From Treponema primitia ZAS-2 (GTDB lineage: Bacteria; Spirochaetota; Spirochaetia; Treponematales; Breznakiellaceae), in assembly GCF_000214375.1 (NCBI RefSeq), contig NC_015578.1, positions 3,286,001 through 3,350,000 on the forward strand: a stretch of 64,000 nucleotides of DNA, written 5' to 3'. The position numbers were made by a program, and so were the translations under genes. Below, in pieces: positions 10,101-17,792 of the stretch. The number at the start of each line of letters is the position of its first letter. Within the stretch, counting starts at the first letter, position 1. The notes beneath the pieces are model-generated. The model was not told the DNA's origin. It made no database searches and was given only the letters and a program-made list of their open reading frames with translations.

Positions 10101-10222
10101 CACGGGAAACGGTAATCCGGCTGAAGCAGCAGGGCTGGTCGGTCGAGGAGATTGCCAATACGATGAAACTTGCGGTGGGTGAAGTGGAGCTGATCCTGGA
10201 AATGGGGAACCGGGGGGTCTGA
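7103..10222 (+). CDS. Very long membrane-anchored coiled-coil protein with C-terminal HTH-like segment
   Basis: A 1039-residue protein of the kind found in spirochaetes (annotated there as SpiroCoCo-type coiled-coil proteins, from memory). Residues about 3-22 are one hydrophobic segment (VGNLLTLGIVVIALILF) followed by basic residues, so the rest should be cytoplasmic. Residues about 30-985 are almost unbroken heptad-rich coiled coil with very few Pro. The last 45 residues read SRETVIRLKQQGWSVEEIA and onward, a helix-turn-helix-like segment preceded by a basic linker (KRRKERG). Length would allow an extended rod of over 100 nm. Function is not known; a structural or nucleoid/membrane tether role is inference. 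GTG/ATG alternatives are absent near the start; ATG 7103 is used. Confidence 0.8.
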   Translation: MIFTVGNLLTLGIVVIALILFRQVDRNNRSLDKMRKYGEHLKEDLDGFVAQKEAAVRDYGVELDVHLKSAKELMHRLQVTDEDLGAKATAVANLDEKIKTYDSTLGELVRMTVRVQENLNRIRDESSFVEGVGKRVSEAKEKLTLVEKGLADLGRHFEQENAASLERAAESMLGEVRSTVADLRAAAETVERQVDDHREAVNRVEKSRTENLARDMETVEKTLREAVEQAGLRADKMEEAALVKLREQAMERVQRFQTVVEEKLKVYQESSKARLTDIQDLAKTIKEEWKADFAVMDGQQKNNKEEWKRDIQDLNSQIQDSRDDWKNLVEQSSTEVRNVTASVAALEANTARTVAELEARLRELDGQTANAVTLMKERLSKTIEDAGQKALETADAKLGEYRAAQAREFERLGSLSEDGAKLDAELRRYMQETENRVRSDFALFERDFAGTRNAAAAEFASGMDALRAEVAGLEKELTALKADAYDRVSDKLKTFEDEFAADLFRRRDEFDTRLGKWKDSLDSELTGLAEESREGRRKLEQNFEDELQRRFADEDARMVSELEHLKAEAGAFEEGIRNQLAQADETLGTLKDQLDRNLDDARLSAESSVKAELGRFSLSMAETLKQYQREIEEDLRKISAQVEFRSGEFGELLDESRRNIDEWQGKFAGQMRDLDVSVDEYRRKVRDLGTENDERIATVRTAIENIREEAATQRSEAFTHTGEQVKVLDAAIKDADRRIKEFQAQTKLFEQADQLKTDLERKIEDMRSDMSGLEQRRAEAAELEIKFVKIKRLEEDVDAKMVNFQSEKRRIELMEADFNRLLQTSQSVKEKLAQVSATDDTLQAVQVQIRRLEDALSDTEEKYQRIEKKNQTLEETNSGIDQNFRALQEAEKTVQRVNLDMQRLTEEEASLRSSIEKLVAENSKAKEAAEKISSLDELLSAVESRMEKLQTVRESLAKAETRFQEINKSAQEQFKFMAALLKDEEPGKRRKERGAPPIGSRETVIRLKQQGWSVEEIANTMKLAVGEVELILEMGNRGV

Positions 10223-10226
10223 GTCC

Positions 10227-11018
10227 CTACCGCTCCGTGGTAACCCCCACCCGCCTGCAAAGCCCGGGCATCACGCACCGGGAGCAAAAGGGGCTTATGG
10301 GCCTGCAAACCCGCTGGCCGTATAACACCAACAGTATATTTATCCGCTTCCAGTATTTTTTCGGTAGTATTTCCCGGAGTATCATTTCTGTTCCTTCCGG
10401 GTTCTTCGATTCCAGAACCCCCAGGCGGTTACTAATTCTGTGCACGTGCACATCCACGCAGATCCCATCCATGTCAAAGGCCTCGGTCAGGACCAGGTTG
10501 GCAGTTTTCCTGCCTACCCCGGGCAGGGCCAGGAGAAGTTCCATGTCCGCCGGAACCTGCCCCTTATAGCTTTCCATAAGAATGGCGGCTATTTTTTGCA
10601 GATTTTGCGCCTTGGTATGGTAGAAGCCCACCGGGTAAATAAGCTTTTCAATTTTTTCAGTTGTAAGGCCCAGGAGCGCCTCTGGGGTAGGGGCCTTTTC
10701 CAGCAGCGCCTGTGACCGGCTTAGTGTCACCTCGTCCTTGGTACGCAGGCTCAGTATCGTTGATGCCAGTACTGCCCAGGGATTGCGCCGGTACCGTTCC
10801 GCCACGGTGGTCACTGAGGGGTCACCCTGTGCAGGCGCAGTCTGCCGGCCTTTTCCCGGCTTTGCACCGCTTGTGCCTGCGGTATGTTCCCGGCCAACGC
10901 TTTCCACCGGCAGCTCCCCCAGTTGTGCGTCCTTCCTCCACTTTTCCAGGGCTTTCACGATTGCGTCCCAGTCCGGCTTGGTTCCGCCGGCCTTCCCTTT
11001 TTTATTCACGGTCCCCAT
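10227..11018 (-). CDS. nth: Endonuclease III (DNA glycosylase/AP lyase)
   Basis: Base-excision repair enzyme that removes oxidised pyrimidines. It has the helix-hairpin-helix LPGVGRKTANLV with the catalytic Lys, the catalytic Asp in CVDVHVHRISNRLG, and a C-terminal [4Fe-4S] ligand set Cys-x6-Cys-x2-Cys-x5-Cys. The start is taken at ATG 11018: an upstream in-frame start would run into ispF, whose stop is at 11029. This gives 263 residues, about 50 longer than E. coli Nth because of a basic, low-complexity N-terminal extension. Last gene of the carD-ispD-ispF-nth operon. Confidence 0.93.
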   Translation of the reverse strand: MGTVNKKGKAGGTKPDWDAIVKALEKWRKDAQLGELPVESVGREHTAGTSGAKPGKGRQTAPAQGDPSVTTVAERYRRNPWAVLASTILSLRTKDEVTLSRSQALLEKAPTPEALLGLTTEKIEKLIYPVGFYHTKAQNLQKIAAILMESYKGQVPADMELLLALPGVGRKTANLVLTEAFDMDGICVDVHVHRISNRLGVLESKNPEGTEMILREILPKKYWKRINILLVLYGQRVCRPISPFCSRCVMPGLCRRVGVTTER

Positions 11019-11028
11019 ATACGCCGCC

Positions 11029-11502
11029 TTACCGTTCCAAAAGACATACTGCCAGGGCTTCCACCGCCAGCCCCTCGCCAATGGGTCCCAAACCCTCGCC
11101 GGTTTTCCCCTTCACAAAAACTAATTCAGCAGAAACCCCCAATGCCTTTGCCAGGGACTCCCGTATCTGTTCGCGCCAGGGCAGGACCTTTTGCCTTTCC
11201 GCGCTCACCACGCAGTCCAGGTTCACCAACTGCCACCCCGCACCCCGCACCAGTTCCCAGGCCGCTTGCAACAAGGCAATAGAATCCGCGTCCTTCCATT
11301 TTGTTTCTGAAGGGGGAAACAGTTCCCCGATATCCCCCAGGGCTGAGGCCCCCAGCAGGGCGTCAATCACCGCATGGGCCAGCACATCCCCGTCAGAATG
11401 CCCCAACTCCCCCAGATCCGAGGGAAGCTCCACTCCCCCCAGGAGGAAGCGCCTCCCGGCAACCAGTTTGTGCAAATCCTTGCCCACACCAATTCTAAGC
11501 AT
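11029..11502 (-). CDS. ispF: 2-C-methyl-D-erythritol 2,4-cyclodiphosphate synthase
   Basis: Non-mevalonate isoprenoid pathway enzyme. 157 residues, the usual size. The zinc-site motif appears as RIGVGKDLH (the usual RIGxGxDxH), and the family motif GHSDGDVLAHAVIDALLGA is intact, as is DIGELFP and the C-terminal TGEGLGPIGEGLAVEA. It overlaps the end of ispD by 8 bp, which implies translational coupling, and is 10 bp upstream of nth. In some treponemes IspD and IspF are one fused protein; here they are separate but overlapping. Confidence 0.95.
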   Translation of the reverse strand: MLRIGVGKDLHKLVAGRRFLLGGVELPSDLGELGHSDGDVLAHAVIDALLGASALGDIGELFPPSETKWKDADSIALLQAAWELVRGAGWQLVNLDCVVSAERQKVLPWREQIRESLAKALGVSAELVFVKGKTGEGLGPIGEGLAVEALAVCLLER

Positions 11503-12247
11503 GGAGGTCCTCCGGAAAGGTAATCTTTTTGTTCTCGACTGAACCTTCCACCACCGCTACAGGGCCGATAAATTCCCCCCAGACTTCCGCATCATCGGTG
11601 TATTCGTAGTGTTCCCGCAACTCCCGCTCCGCCGCCTGTTCGTGGGCCCGCAGTATCTCCGGGAAGGCGAAGCCCTGGGGCGTCTGGGCGGCCCCCACGG
11701 AAGAACGCCTGAGGTGGCGGGTCACAACACCTGATTCATCAAATTCCTTGGGAGTTTCGGTCAGGGGAAGCAGGGGGACCGCCGCCCGGCGCTGCATCGC
11801 CGCATCAATGGTGCGATTTATAAGGGCCGCATCCACCCAGGGCCGGCCCCCATCGTGGATCAGCACGAAAGCCGGGTTCCAGGCTTCAATCAAGGCCAGG
11901 GCGTGGTGTACCGAAGCGCGCCGGGTGGACCCCCCGGGCACAAAGAATATCCGCAGCCGCCCCCCCGGCGCCAGGAGGCCGGCAGGCAGGGCCGCGCGGG
12001 CGGCAGCCTCCCCGGTTTCGGCGCTTGCCGGAAGCTTTCCGGGGTGTTCCCCCGGCACAGTAATAACGATAAGCCCGATACGCGCAATAGCCGCAAAGGC
12101 CCCCACCGCCGCCCCCAGAACAGTCAGCGGCTTCCCCGCATCATCGGTAAAGCCGGGACCCAGGGGGCGGTACTCTTTCTTGAGCCCCCCGCCCATGCGG
12201 CTGGAAGACCCGGCAGCGGTGATGACCGCAGCAATGGCGGTATCCAT
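11495..12247 (-). CDS. ispD: 2-C-methyl-D-erythritol 4-phosphate cytidylyltransferase
   Basis: Transfers CMP to methylerythritol phosphate in isoprenoid synthesis. The N-terminal nucleotide loop AAVITAAGSSSRMGGGLKKEY and the HDGGRPWVD motif are diagnostic, and LRRSSVGAAQTPQGF matches the family substrate region. 250 residues is slightly longer than E. coli IspD (236), with an Ala/Gly-rich insertion around residues 50-95. It starts 9 bp after carD and overlaps ispF by 8 bp. Confidence 0.95.
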   Translation of the reverse strand: MDTAIAAVITAAGSSSRMGGGLKKEYRPLGPGFTDDAGKPLTVLGAAVGAFAAIARIGLIVITVPGEHPGKLPASAETGEAAARAALPAGLLAPGGRLRIFFVPGGSTRRASVHHALALIEAWNPAFVLIHDGGRPWVDAALINRTIDAAMQRRAAVPLLPLTETPKEFDESGVVTRHLRRSSVGAAQTPQGFAFPEILRAHEQAAERELREHYEYTDDAEVWGEFIGPVAVVEGSVENKKITFPEDLHA

Positions 12248-12256
12248 GGCAAACGG

Positions 12257-12760
12257 TTATTTGGATTCCAGGCGGGCAAAAATCATGGATTCCACCTCAT
12301 CCTTAGGCTTGCGGAGGGAGTAGGCAACCTCGTCTTCCAGCAGTTTCAGCGCCGAATCGTAGAGTTTCCGCTCCAGGATAGGCAGCTCCTTGACCTTGCT
12401 CCGGTGATAGAGGGATCGGACTATGGAGGCGATATCCATGACGCTGCCCTTCTTGAGAAGGTCCAGGTTCATCTGATACCGGAGTTTCCAGTCCGAAGGA
12501 ATAGGCTCGTAATCCTCGCTGATCAACTCCAGGGCCTTCTGAGCCTCTTCCTTAGGCACAATCGCCCGAATCCCCAGCCGCTCCGCTTTGTCCACCGGAA
12601 CCATGATGGTCATATCGGACACTTCCAGGTATATAACATAGTAGGGGATTTTTTCGGTCTTAAAATCTTTTTCCTCGATTGAACGGATAACCCCAACCCC
12701 CTGGCTGGGATATACCACCTTCTGCTCAACCTGGAATGTCTTTACGCTTAACTTGTTCAT
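12257..12760 (-). CDS. carD: CarD-family RNA polymerase-binding regulator
   Basis: Small transcription factor that binds the RNA polymerase beta subunit and stabilises open promoter complexes. The N-terminal Tudor-like RID domain is clear (KVVYPSQGVGVIRSIEE, then YYVIYLEVSDMTIMVPVDKAERLGIR), followed by an all-helical C-terminal domain with MDIASIVRSLYHRSKVKELPILERK. 167 residues, as expected. It is the first gene of a four-gene operon with ispD, ispF and nth. Confidence 0.93.
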   Translation of the reverse strand: MNKLSVKTFQVEQKVVYPSQGVGVIRSIEEKDFKTEKIPYYVIYLEVSDMTIMVPVDKAERLGIRAIVPKEEAQKALELISEDYEPIPSDWKLRYQMNLDLLKKGSVMDIASIVRSLYHRSKVKELPILERKLYDSALKLLEDEVAYSLRKPKDEVESMIFARLESK

Positions 12761-12827
12761 TATCGCTTAGTATATACCAAAAACAGGCAAATGTGAATGG
12801 GGTATACCGCATTTAACACCTGGGGGT

Positions 12828-12861
12828 TTAAAAAAAGGCCCTGGTATGAGCCAGGGCCTTT
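12828..12861 (-). terminator. Intrinsic terminator of the lipoprotein gene
   Basis: Stem AAAGGCCCTGG (12834-12844) / CCAGGGCCTTT (12851-12861), loop TATGAG, perfect over 11 bp. Read on the minus strand it is followed by a T run (complement of AAAAAA at 12831-12836). It lies 28 bp beyond the stop of the lipoprotein gene at 12890. Confidence 0.9.
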
Positions 12862-12889
12862 GGGGTCAATCTAGAGTTCCTTCAACAGG

Positions 12890-15736
12890 CTAGGGTTCAA
12901 GGTGATAGCCATCAAAGGTGAATACCGTAGACACACCCTCCCGAATATGAACGGCTTTCCAGAAGTACAGTGTCTTTCCCCCGTACCAATGGTCATCCCT
13001 GGTTGTACGGACAGCAACACGGTAGAGCCCCGGTTTTAAGTTAAAAGTTATCGAACTATTTTGCGGTACCCCAAACGTAGTGCCATCATGCCAATTCTCC
13101 AGTGTACCCGCATTAGTAGAAGACTGCGGCGGTACGTATTGGTTCATCGAAAGGACATTCGGTATTTTGCCGGATCGTGATGATGAAGTTTTTTTGTTTG
13201 ATGGGATTGCTGTTCCTGCTGCCAGTTCAATTTGATCGGTGTTCGGCACATAGCCTGCTTTCCAGTCGATGTATGCAGTATAAAGCCCTGAATTAACGTC
13301 GGTTAAAGCAACAACTTTTTCAGCTTCGGCGTAATTTGAGATAAGTATCTCTTGAATCGGGATATGGCCCTTTGTGCTTTCACGGTTAATGATAGTTACC
13401 GAACCCACGGAGGCCGTGATATCCCGCAGTGCCGTCGGCGTGGTGTACTCCGGATATGACTCCCAAGTTGTATCCTTAAGTCTGACGATGGTCAAAACAT
13501 CGATGTAGGTATTTATCTTTATGGACTCATGATAAACTGTCGAACTGCTATTGTTGCTGCGATAAATATGGACATACATTTCACCGGGTGGGACTTCCAT
13601 TTCATCGGTTTCCTCGTTGGTCGCAAGGTACGGGGTAGAATTGTGGAGCTTGTTGCGCACAGCGGATTTTGTCATGTCCGACAACCCGCCGAGGCGCGTC
13701 GCGTCCCCGCCGTAGTCAAACCAGGGCTTATTCTCATGGGCAGCATCAGCCGGATGAAGCGTATCATCCGATGAACGATTGGTGGCTAACACCGCATAGA
13801 TTTTATTTTTGCCCGTATTCACTACCTTTAAATACGCCCATTGATGCGGAGCAATTACAGGCCCTGTTATCTTGCCTTTGTTGTTGGGATCGTCCGTGTT
13901 ATTCTTCGGTTCGTCTTTTATAGTTGTTTCACCAAACGGCGGGGTTGTACCGATAACAACGGTATTTTTAGGCTCGGTATCCCAATTAGTCGGGTTCCCA
14001 GGATCCTCATCATCGTTAGAGGCATTGAACCACAAAGGATTACCCGGCCCTATTGGCTTTGTTGGATCATAGTACCCCATACGCACCTTATAGGTTCCCC
14101 GCGAAGGGACCTGGTAGTAATAAGTTTGGCCGGGGGCAAGGGGAGGATTGATAAATACCAGGCCGCTGGGGTTTGGCTCCATGGCGGTCTGGGCGCTGCC
14201 GGGTACTTGGTACACGTTAATTACATTAATGTTTGTGTTCGTGTAATCATTTCTGACAGCTATATAATAGGAGGCGCCGGACTGGGTGTCTCCGGTCTTG
14301 CCGGGGTTATTATTGGCCCCGGAATAATCCGTGGATTTATCCTTGTTTGTTTCACCAAAATTGGGATCAGTCCCCACAGTAATCTCATCCGTGGGTTCCG
14401 TCCAATCGGCCGGATGATCCGGGTCGTCGTCATCACTGGGAGCGTTGTACCAGAACGGATTGCCTGGCCCCGGTGGCAATGATGGATCGTAGAACCCCAT
14501 CCGTACCTTGTATTTACCGGTGGTGGGGACTTTGTAATAGTAGATATCCCCAAAGTAAAGGGGCGGCGTAATTACTACTATCCCTGTGGGATTCGGGGCC
14601 AGTGTGGTAGTACCGCCGGGGGCGCTTTCAGGCATTTGATATACGTTGATTGCATTAACAATTGTGTCTTTGTATTGATTTTTGACAACTATGTAATAGG
14701 AGCCTTTTGTGTCGGTTGGAGGGGTAGTCCCGCCGCCGCTATTGCCGCCGTCAGATTGCAATTCTATAGTGGCTGTTTCGCCTTCTTTTACAATTTTTTC
14801 ACTTTGCCCAAGCCATGCAGGGGTTTTATTACCCCCCTTATAGCCTAACTCAACTTTATATTTTCCAGCATGAAGGGCTAATGTAATAGAATCTCCTACT
14901 CCCCCCGCAGTCGCCGGTGGTTTAAGCGCCGGATCCAGCGTAAAGGTCAGTTCGTTTGTGGGGTTCTCGGAACTGATTGCAGGTAAATCTTTGGTAGAAC
15001 CATCAGGCCAGGCGAGGTAGGTTACTTTTATTATGTCAACCGGGTAGTTGCTGTTATTGGTAATTTTCAGATGCCCCCAGCCCGGTAAAGCATTGGGAGT
15101 AGTACCATCGGTATCGGTTCCCGGGGTAGTAAGGTCACCGGATTCAGGGTTATTTGGGTTATTTGGATTCCATTCCGGGTACTCCGGGTCATAGCCGGGC
15201 TCGTCAGGAAAATTCGGATCGTTATGTCCGCCGGTCTTCCACCACAAGGGGGGCTGGAATTTAGTACCCGTATCCAGGATTTTACCATCCGGTTCAACCG
15301 AACCGGGTTCAACCGAAACAGGCTCTACACTTGAATAATAGATCCCATCTTCACTGATGGACACCTCATAGTTTCCGGCGGGCAGGGATAGTTCTTTATT
15401 GTCCCCGGTCCCAACATCTGCGGGGATGACCTTATAGGTCCCATCGGGGTATTTGATCCGGATAAAATGGATGGTTTGACCTTCGGTGTCGTTTTCGATC
15501 GTTAGTTTGCCGTTATCCTCCGGGTCCGGCGTGACGTAGATAATTTCCCCGGGTTTCGTAACTATGACAGTTTCTGTCATTGTTATTAGCTCATTAGGAA
15601 AATCGACTGCTGGGCCCAAACCAGTTTCGCAGGAAATAAGAGCCCCTGCGGCGAAAACTATGCCAAAAATAGCCAGAATCACACTAGCTTTCGGCCCTCT
15701 GTCCATGACACATGATAAAAATTTTTTTCCTTTCAT
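12890..15736 (-). CDS. Large repeat-containing surface lipoprotein, function unknown
   Basis: Start ATG 15736 follows a strong AAAGGAG 7 nt upstream; the longer frame to 15844 has no such site. The 948-residue product has a basic N-terminus, a hydrophobic stretch and a lipobox ending GALISC, so it is a lipoprotein. After it come several beta-rich domains: two about 70-100-residue modules (GKLTIENDTEGQTIHFIRI; GHLKITNNSNYPVDIIKVTY), then two tandem copies of about 130 residues starting SYYIVVKNQY and SYYIAVRNDY, then a C-terminal region starting WAYLKVVNTGKNKIY. Linkers are rich in Pro, Asn, Asp and Gly. Possibly a surface binding protein; no known family recognised. Confidence 0.75.
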   Translation of the reverse strand: MKGKKFLSCVMDRGPKASVILAIFGIVFAAGALISCETGLGPAVDFPNELITMTETVIVTKPGEIIYVTPDPEDNGKLTIENDTEGQTIHFIRIKYPDGTYKVIPADVGTGDNKELSLPAGNYEVSISEDGIYYSSVEPVSVEPGSVEPDGKILDTGTKFQPPLWWKTGGHNDPNFPDEPGYDPEYPEWNPNNPNNPESGDLTTPGTDTDGTTPNALPGWGHLKITNNSNYPVDIIKVTYLAWPDGSTKDLPAISSENPTNELTFTLDPALKPPATAGGVGDSITLALHAGKYKVELGYKGGNKTPAWLGQSEKIVKEGETATIELQSDGGNSGGGTTPPTDTKGSYYIVVKNQYKDTIVNAINVYQMPESAPGGTTTLAPNPTGIVVITPPLYFGDIYYYKVPTTGKYKVRMGFYDPSLPPGPGNPFWYNAPSDDDDPDHPADWTEPTDEITVGTDPNFGETNKDKSTDYSGANNNPGKTGDTQSGASYYIAVRNDYTNTNINVINVYQVPGSAQTAMEPNPSGLVFINPPLAPGQTYYYQVPSRGTYKVRMGYYDPTKPIGPGNPLWFNASNDDEDPGNPTNWDTEPKNTVVIGTTPPFGETTIKDEPKNNTDDPNNKGKITGPVIAPHQWAYLKVVNTGKNKIYAVLATNRSSDDTLHPADAAHENKPWFDYGGDATRLGGLSDMTKSAVRNKLHNSTPYLATNEETDEMEVPPGEMYVHIYRSNNSSSTVYHESIKINTYIDVLTIVRLKDTTWESYPEYTTPTALRDITASVGSVTIINRESTKGHIPIQEILISNYAEAEKVVALTDVNSGLYTAYIDWKAGYVPNTDQIELAAGTAIPSNKKTSSSRSGKIPNVLSMNQYVPPQSSTNAGTLENWHDGTTFGVPQNSSITFNLKPGLYRVAVRTTRDDHWYGGKTLYFWKAVHIREGVSTVFTFDGYHLEP
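13905..14703 (-). repeat. Two tandem about 125-codon repeats within the lipoprotein gene
   Basis: Copy 1 (about 14330-14703) and copy 2 (about 13905-14274) encode matching segments: SYYI(V/A)V(K/R)N, NVINVYQ(M/V)P, NP(T/S)G, PPL, YYY(K/Q)VP, YKVRMG(F/Y)YDP, PGNP(F/L)WYN/FN, and FGET at the end. Boundaries are approximate, read from the translation. Confidence 0.8.
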
Positions 15737-15788
15737 AGGTTCTCCTTTTTTATAATACCAGGCTAGCAGCACAGATGTTTTTAATAGT

Positions 15789-15817
15789 GTTATGCTCGGG
15801 TACATACCCCTCATAAC
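15789..15817 (-). promoter_or_regulatory. Stem-loop in the 5' leader of the lipoprotein gene
   Basis: On the minus strand GTTATG-a-GGGGTA-tg-TACCC-gag-CATAAC forms a hairpin with two helical blocks, 53 bp upstream of the lipoprotein start. It could be an operator or an RNA stabiliser; nothing links it to a known family. Confidence 0.4.
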
Positions 15818-15893
15818 AAATACTTTTAAGAAATATAGTACCATGCTCCATCTTTTTCAATAAATCCTGGGTATTTTTTTCAGAAAAATATCC

Positions 15894-17249
15894 CTATCCT
15901 TCAATAACCGTCTTTTTCTCCCAGGTACCCCGAACCCAGCGGGTCAGATAAAAACTGCCCCGGACGATAAAGTCGCCCCCCATGGCGAGCCACACCCCCA
16001 AGGGCCCTATACCAAAGGTATAGGACAGGAGGTAGGCGGCGCTGACCCGGACGGTCCACATGGAAATGACCGCCACGATCATCACAAACCGGGCATCCCC
16101 GGCAGCCCGCAGCGCGTTGGGCAGGCCGAAACTCATGGGCCAGCCTATGGCCATGGAAATACAGTGCACTCGCAGGAATGTTTTTGCCAATTCGTGGGCC
16201 TCCGGGCTCAAATTAAATAGGCTCACCATGTTTTCCATGAAGATATAGATAGTCCCGCTAATGATAAAAAGGGTGATGTAGGAGAGCTTCATTATTTTTG
16301 CAGTATTCCGTTTGGCGGATACATAATCACCGGCACCGATACATTGCCCAACAATAGTAATAAGGGACAAACCAAAGGCCATGCCGGGCATAAGCGAAAA
16401 GGAGTTGACCACCCCGGCTATGGCATTCCCCGCCATGGCGGAGGTGCCGAAGCTGGTAAAGATCCGCTGGGTAAGGAGCCTGCCGAGCTGGAACATGGAA
16501 TTTTCCAAGCCGCTGGGGATACCCACATTCAGAATGATACGGATCATGGGAGGGATAAACCGGATTTTAAGCAGCCCCGCCAGGGAGACCGCGCCCTGCC
16601 GGTTTCTGACGAGCAAAACTGTGGTAACCCCAGCGGCAACGATCCTGCTTATCAGAGTGGACAGGGCCGCCCCGACGACTCCGATACGGAGGCCGAAGAT
16701 AAAAAAGGCATTCCCCCCCACATTCAGAATATTCACCAGCAGGGCGATACGCATGGTTACCCGGCTGTTCCCCATAGCCCGGAACAGGGCGGCGTTGGCG
16801 TTATACACCGCCAGGGCAGGATAGGAGAGGGCGGTTATCAGAAAATAAACCGCCGCCGCATTCAGCACATCCTCCGCAACCTTGCCGTAGAGGAGTGTGA
16901 TAATCTGCCGCCGCCAAATCATGCCTATTACCATGACCACCAGGGAGGCTGCGGTAACAATATAGACAAGCTGTTTCGCCGCGGAGCCAGCGTTTTGGCT
17001 GTCCCGGCGGCCTATGTACTGGCTGACCACCACCGAGCCCCCGGTACAAAGGGCGGTAAAGACGATAATCAGCAGATTATTGATATTATCAACGATATTA
17101 ACCCCGGAAACCGCAAATTCCCCCACGGAACTTACCATTACCGTATCCGCCGCCCCCATGGTAACGGCGAGGATCTGTTCTATAATAAGGGGCCACAGGA
17201 GGCGGAAAATCGCCCGGTTGTTCCACTTTTCAGCCATGGATGAAATCAA
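15894..17249 (-). CDS. MATE-family multidrug/Na+ antiporter
   Basis: Inner-membrane exporter with about 12 hydrophobic segments; 451 residues is the usual MATE length. The N-terminus (LLWPLIIEQILAVTMGAADTVMVSSVG) and the middle repeat (GNAIAGVVNSFSLMPGMAFGLSLITIVGQCIGAGD) match the two MATE half-domains. I use the TTG start at 17249 because AAAGG lies 8 nt upstream; ATG 17237 is 20 nt from it and is the alternative. Substrate not predictable. A weak GGGTATTTTT...AAAAATATCCC hairpin just after the stop (15869-15894) may end its transcript. Confidence 0.9.
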   Translation of the reverse strand: MISSMAEKWNNRAIFRLLWPLIIEQILAVTMGAADTVMVSSVGEFAVSGVNIVDNINNLLIIVFTALCTGGSVVVSQYIGRRDSQNAGSAAKQLVYIVTAASLVVMVIGMIWRRQIITLLYGKVAEDVLNAAAVYFLITALSYPALAVYNANAALFRAMGNSRVTMRIALLVNILNVGGNAFFIFGLRIGVVGAALSTLISRIVAAGVTTVLLVRNRQGAVSLAGLLKIRFIPPMIRIILNVGIPSGLENSMFQLGRLLTQRIFTSFGTSAMAGNAIAGVVNSFSLMPGMAFGLSLITIVGQCIGAGDYVSAKRNTAKIMKLSYITLFIISGTIYIFMENMVSLFNLSPEAHELAKTFLRVHCISMAIGWPMSFGLPNALRAAGDARFVMIVAVISMWTVRVSAAYLLSYTFGIGPLGVWLAMGGDFIVRGSFYLTRWVRGTWEKKTVIEG

Positions 17250-17362
17250 AATGTATACCTTTACATAAGGCTACTCCTTATGTGAGGTTCTTGCTAGATA
17301 GGCAAAGGAGGCTCATTTGGGCACTCCCCCACCAGTCTAGGATCAGATGATAGACCATATTG

Positions 17363-17414
17363 GAACAAATTGTTCATAAATTACTTGACACATAGCCTTG
17401 AATAATACATAGTA
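17363..17414 (+). promoter_or_regulatory. Palindrome plus -35 element upstream of the DUF2325 gene
   Basis: A perfect odd palindrome GAACAAATTGTTC (17363-17375) lies 9 bp before TTGACA (17385-17390). The expected -10 region around 17407-17414 is only weak (CATAGT/ATAGTA). The arrangement is that of an operator next to a promoter for the + strand gene at 17485; no regulator is identified. Confidence 0.45.
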
Positions 17415-17484
17415 AATATATGGTATTAATAATATATAATATCATAAAAAGACAAAAAATGACTAATAAGTCCGGGAGCTTAAC

Positions 17485-17775
17485 ATGAATGTAGTAATAA
17501 TTGGCGGAAACGAGTGCATGGAATGTCGATATAAATGTATATGTAAAGAATATAGCTGCAAAGCAAAGGTTTTTACAAAACTTGAAGGCCACTTACTTGA
17601 GCGTATTGGGAATCCGGACTTAATTGTCCTTTTTACCAATCCGGTTGCCCATGATATGGCCTGGGCTGCAAGAACCAAGGCAGCCCAAGCCAATATTCCC
17701 CTGGTACAGTCCCACTGCGGGAGCGGTACTGCGCTGAAGAATATTTTGAAAAATCAAATAGGATCCGGCGCATAG
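17485..17775 (+). CDS. DUF2325-type small cysteine-rich protein
   Basis: A 96-residue protein matching the DUF2325 pattern as I know it: N-terminal VVIIGGNECMECRYKCICKEY, central ERIGNPDLIVLFTNPVAHDM and C-terminal QSHCGSGTALKNIL. Six cysteines, five of them in the first 30 residues, suggest metal or redox chemistry, but the function of the family is not established to my knowledge. GGGAG lies just upstream of the ATG. It stands alone between two minus-strand genes, with its own promoter region. Confidence 0.7.
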   Translation: MNVVIIGGNECMECRYKCICKEYSCKAKVFTKLEGHLLERIGNPDLIVLFTNPVAHDMAWAARTKAAQANIPLVQSHCGSGTALKNILKNQIGSGA

Positions 17776-17792
17776 AATAGAAAGCTTGGCCC

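Noticed and set aside
13529-14848. Plus-strand frames opposite the large lipoprotein
   Set aside because: They mirror the repeat structure of the lipoprotein gene and have no independent start signals.
16344-17243. 299-codon plus-strand open frame opposite the MATE gene
   Set aside because: Composition (Gly, His, Asn, Pro-rich) and position are those of an antisense shadow; the MATE frame is unambiguous.
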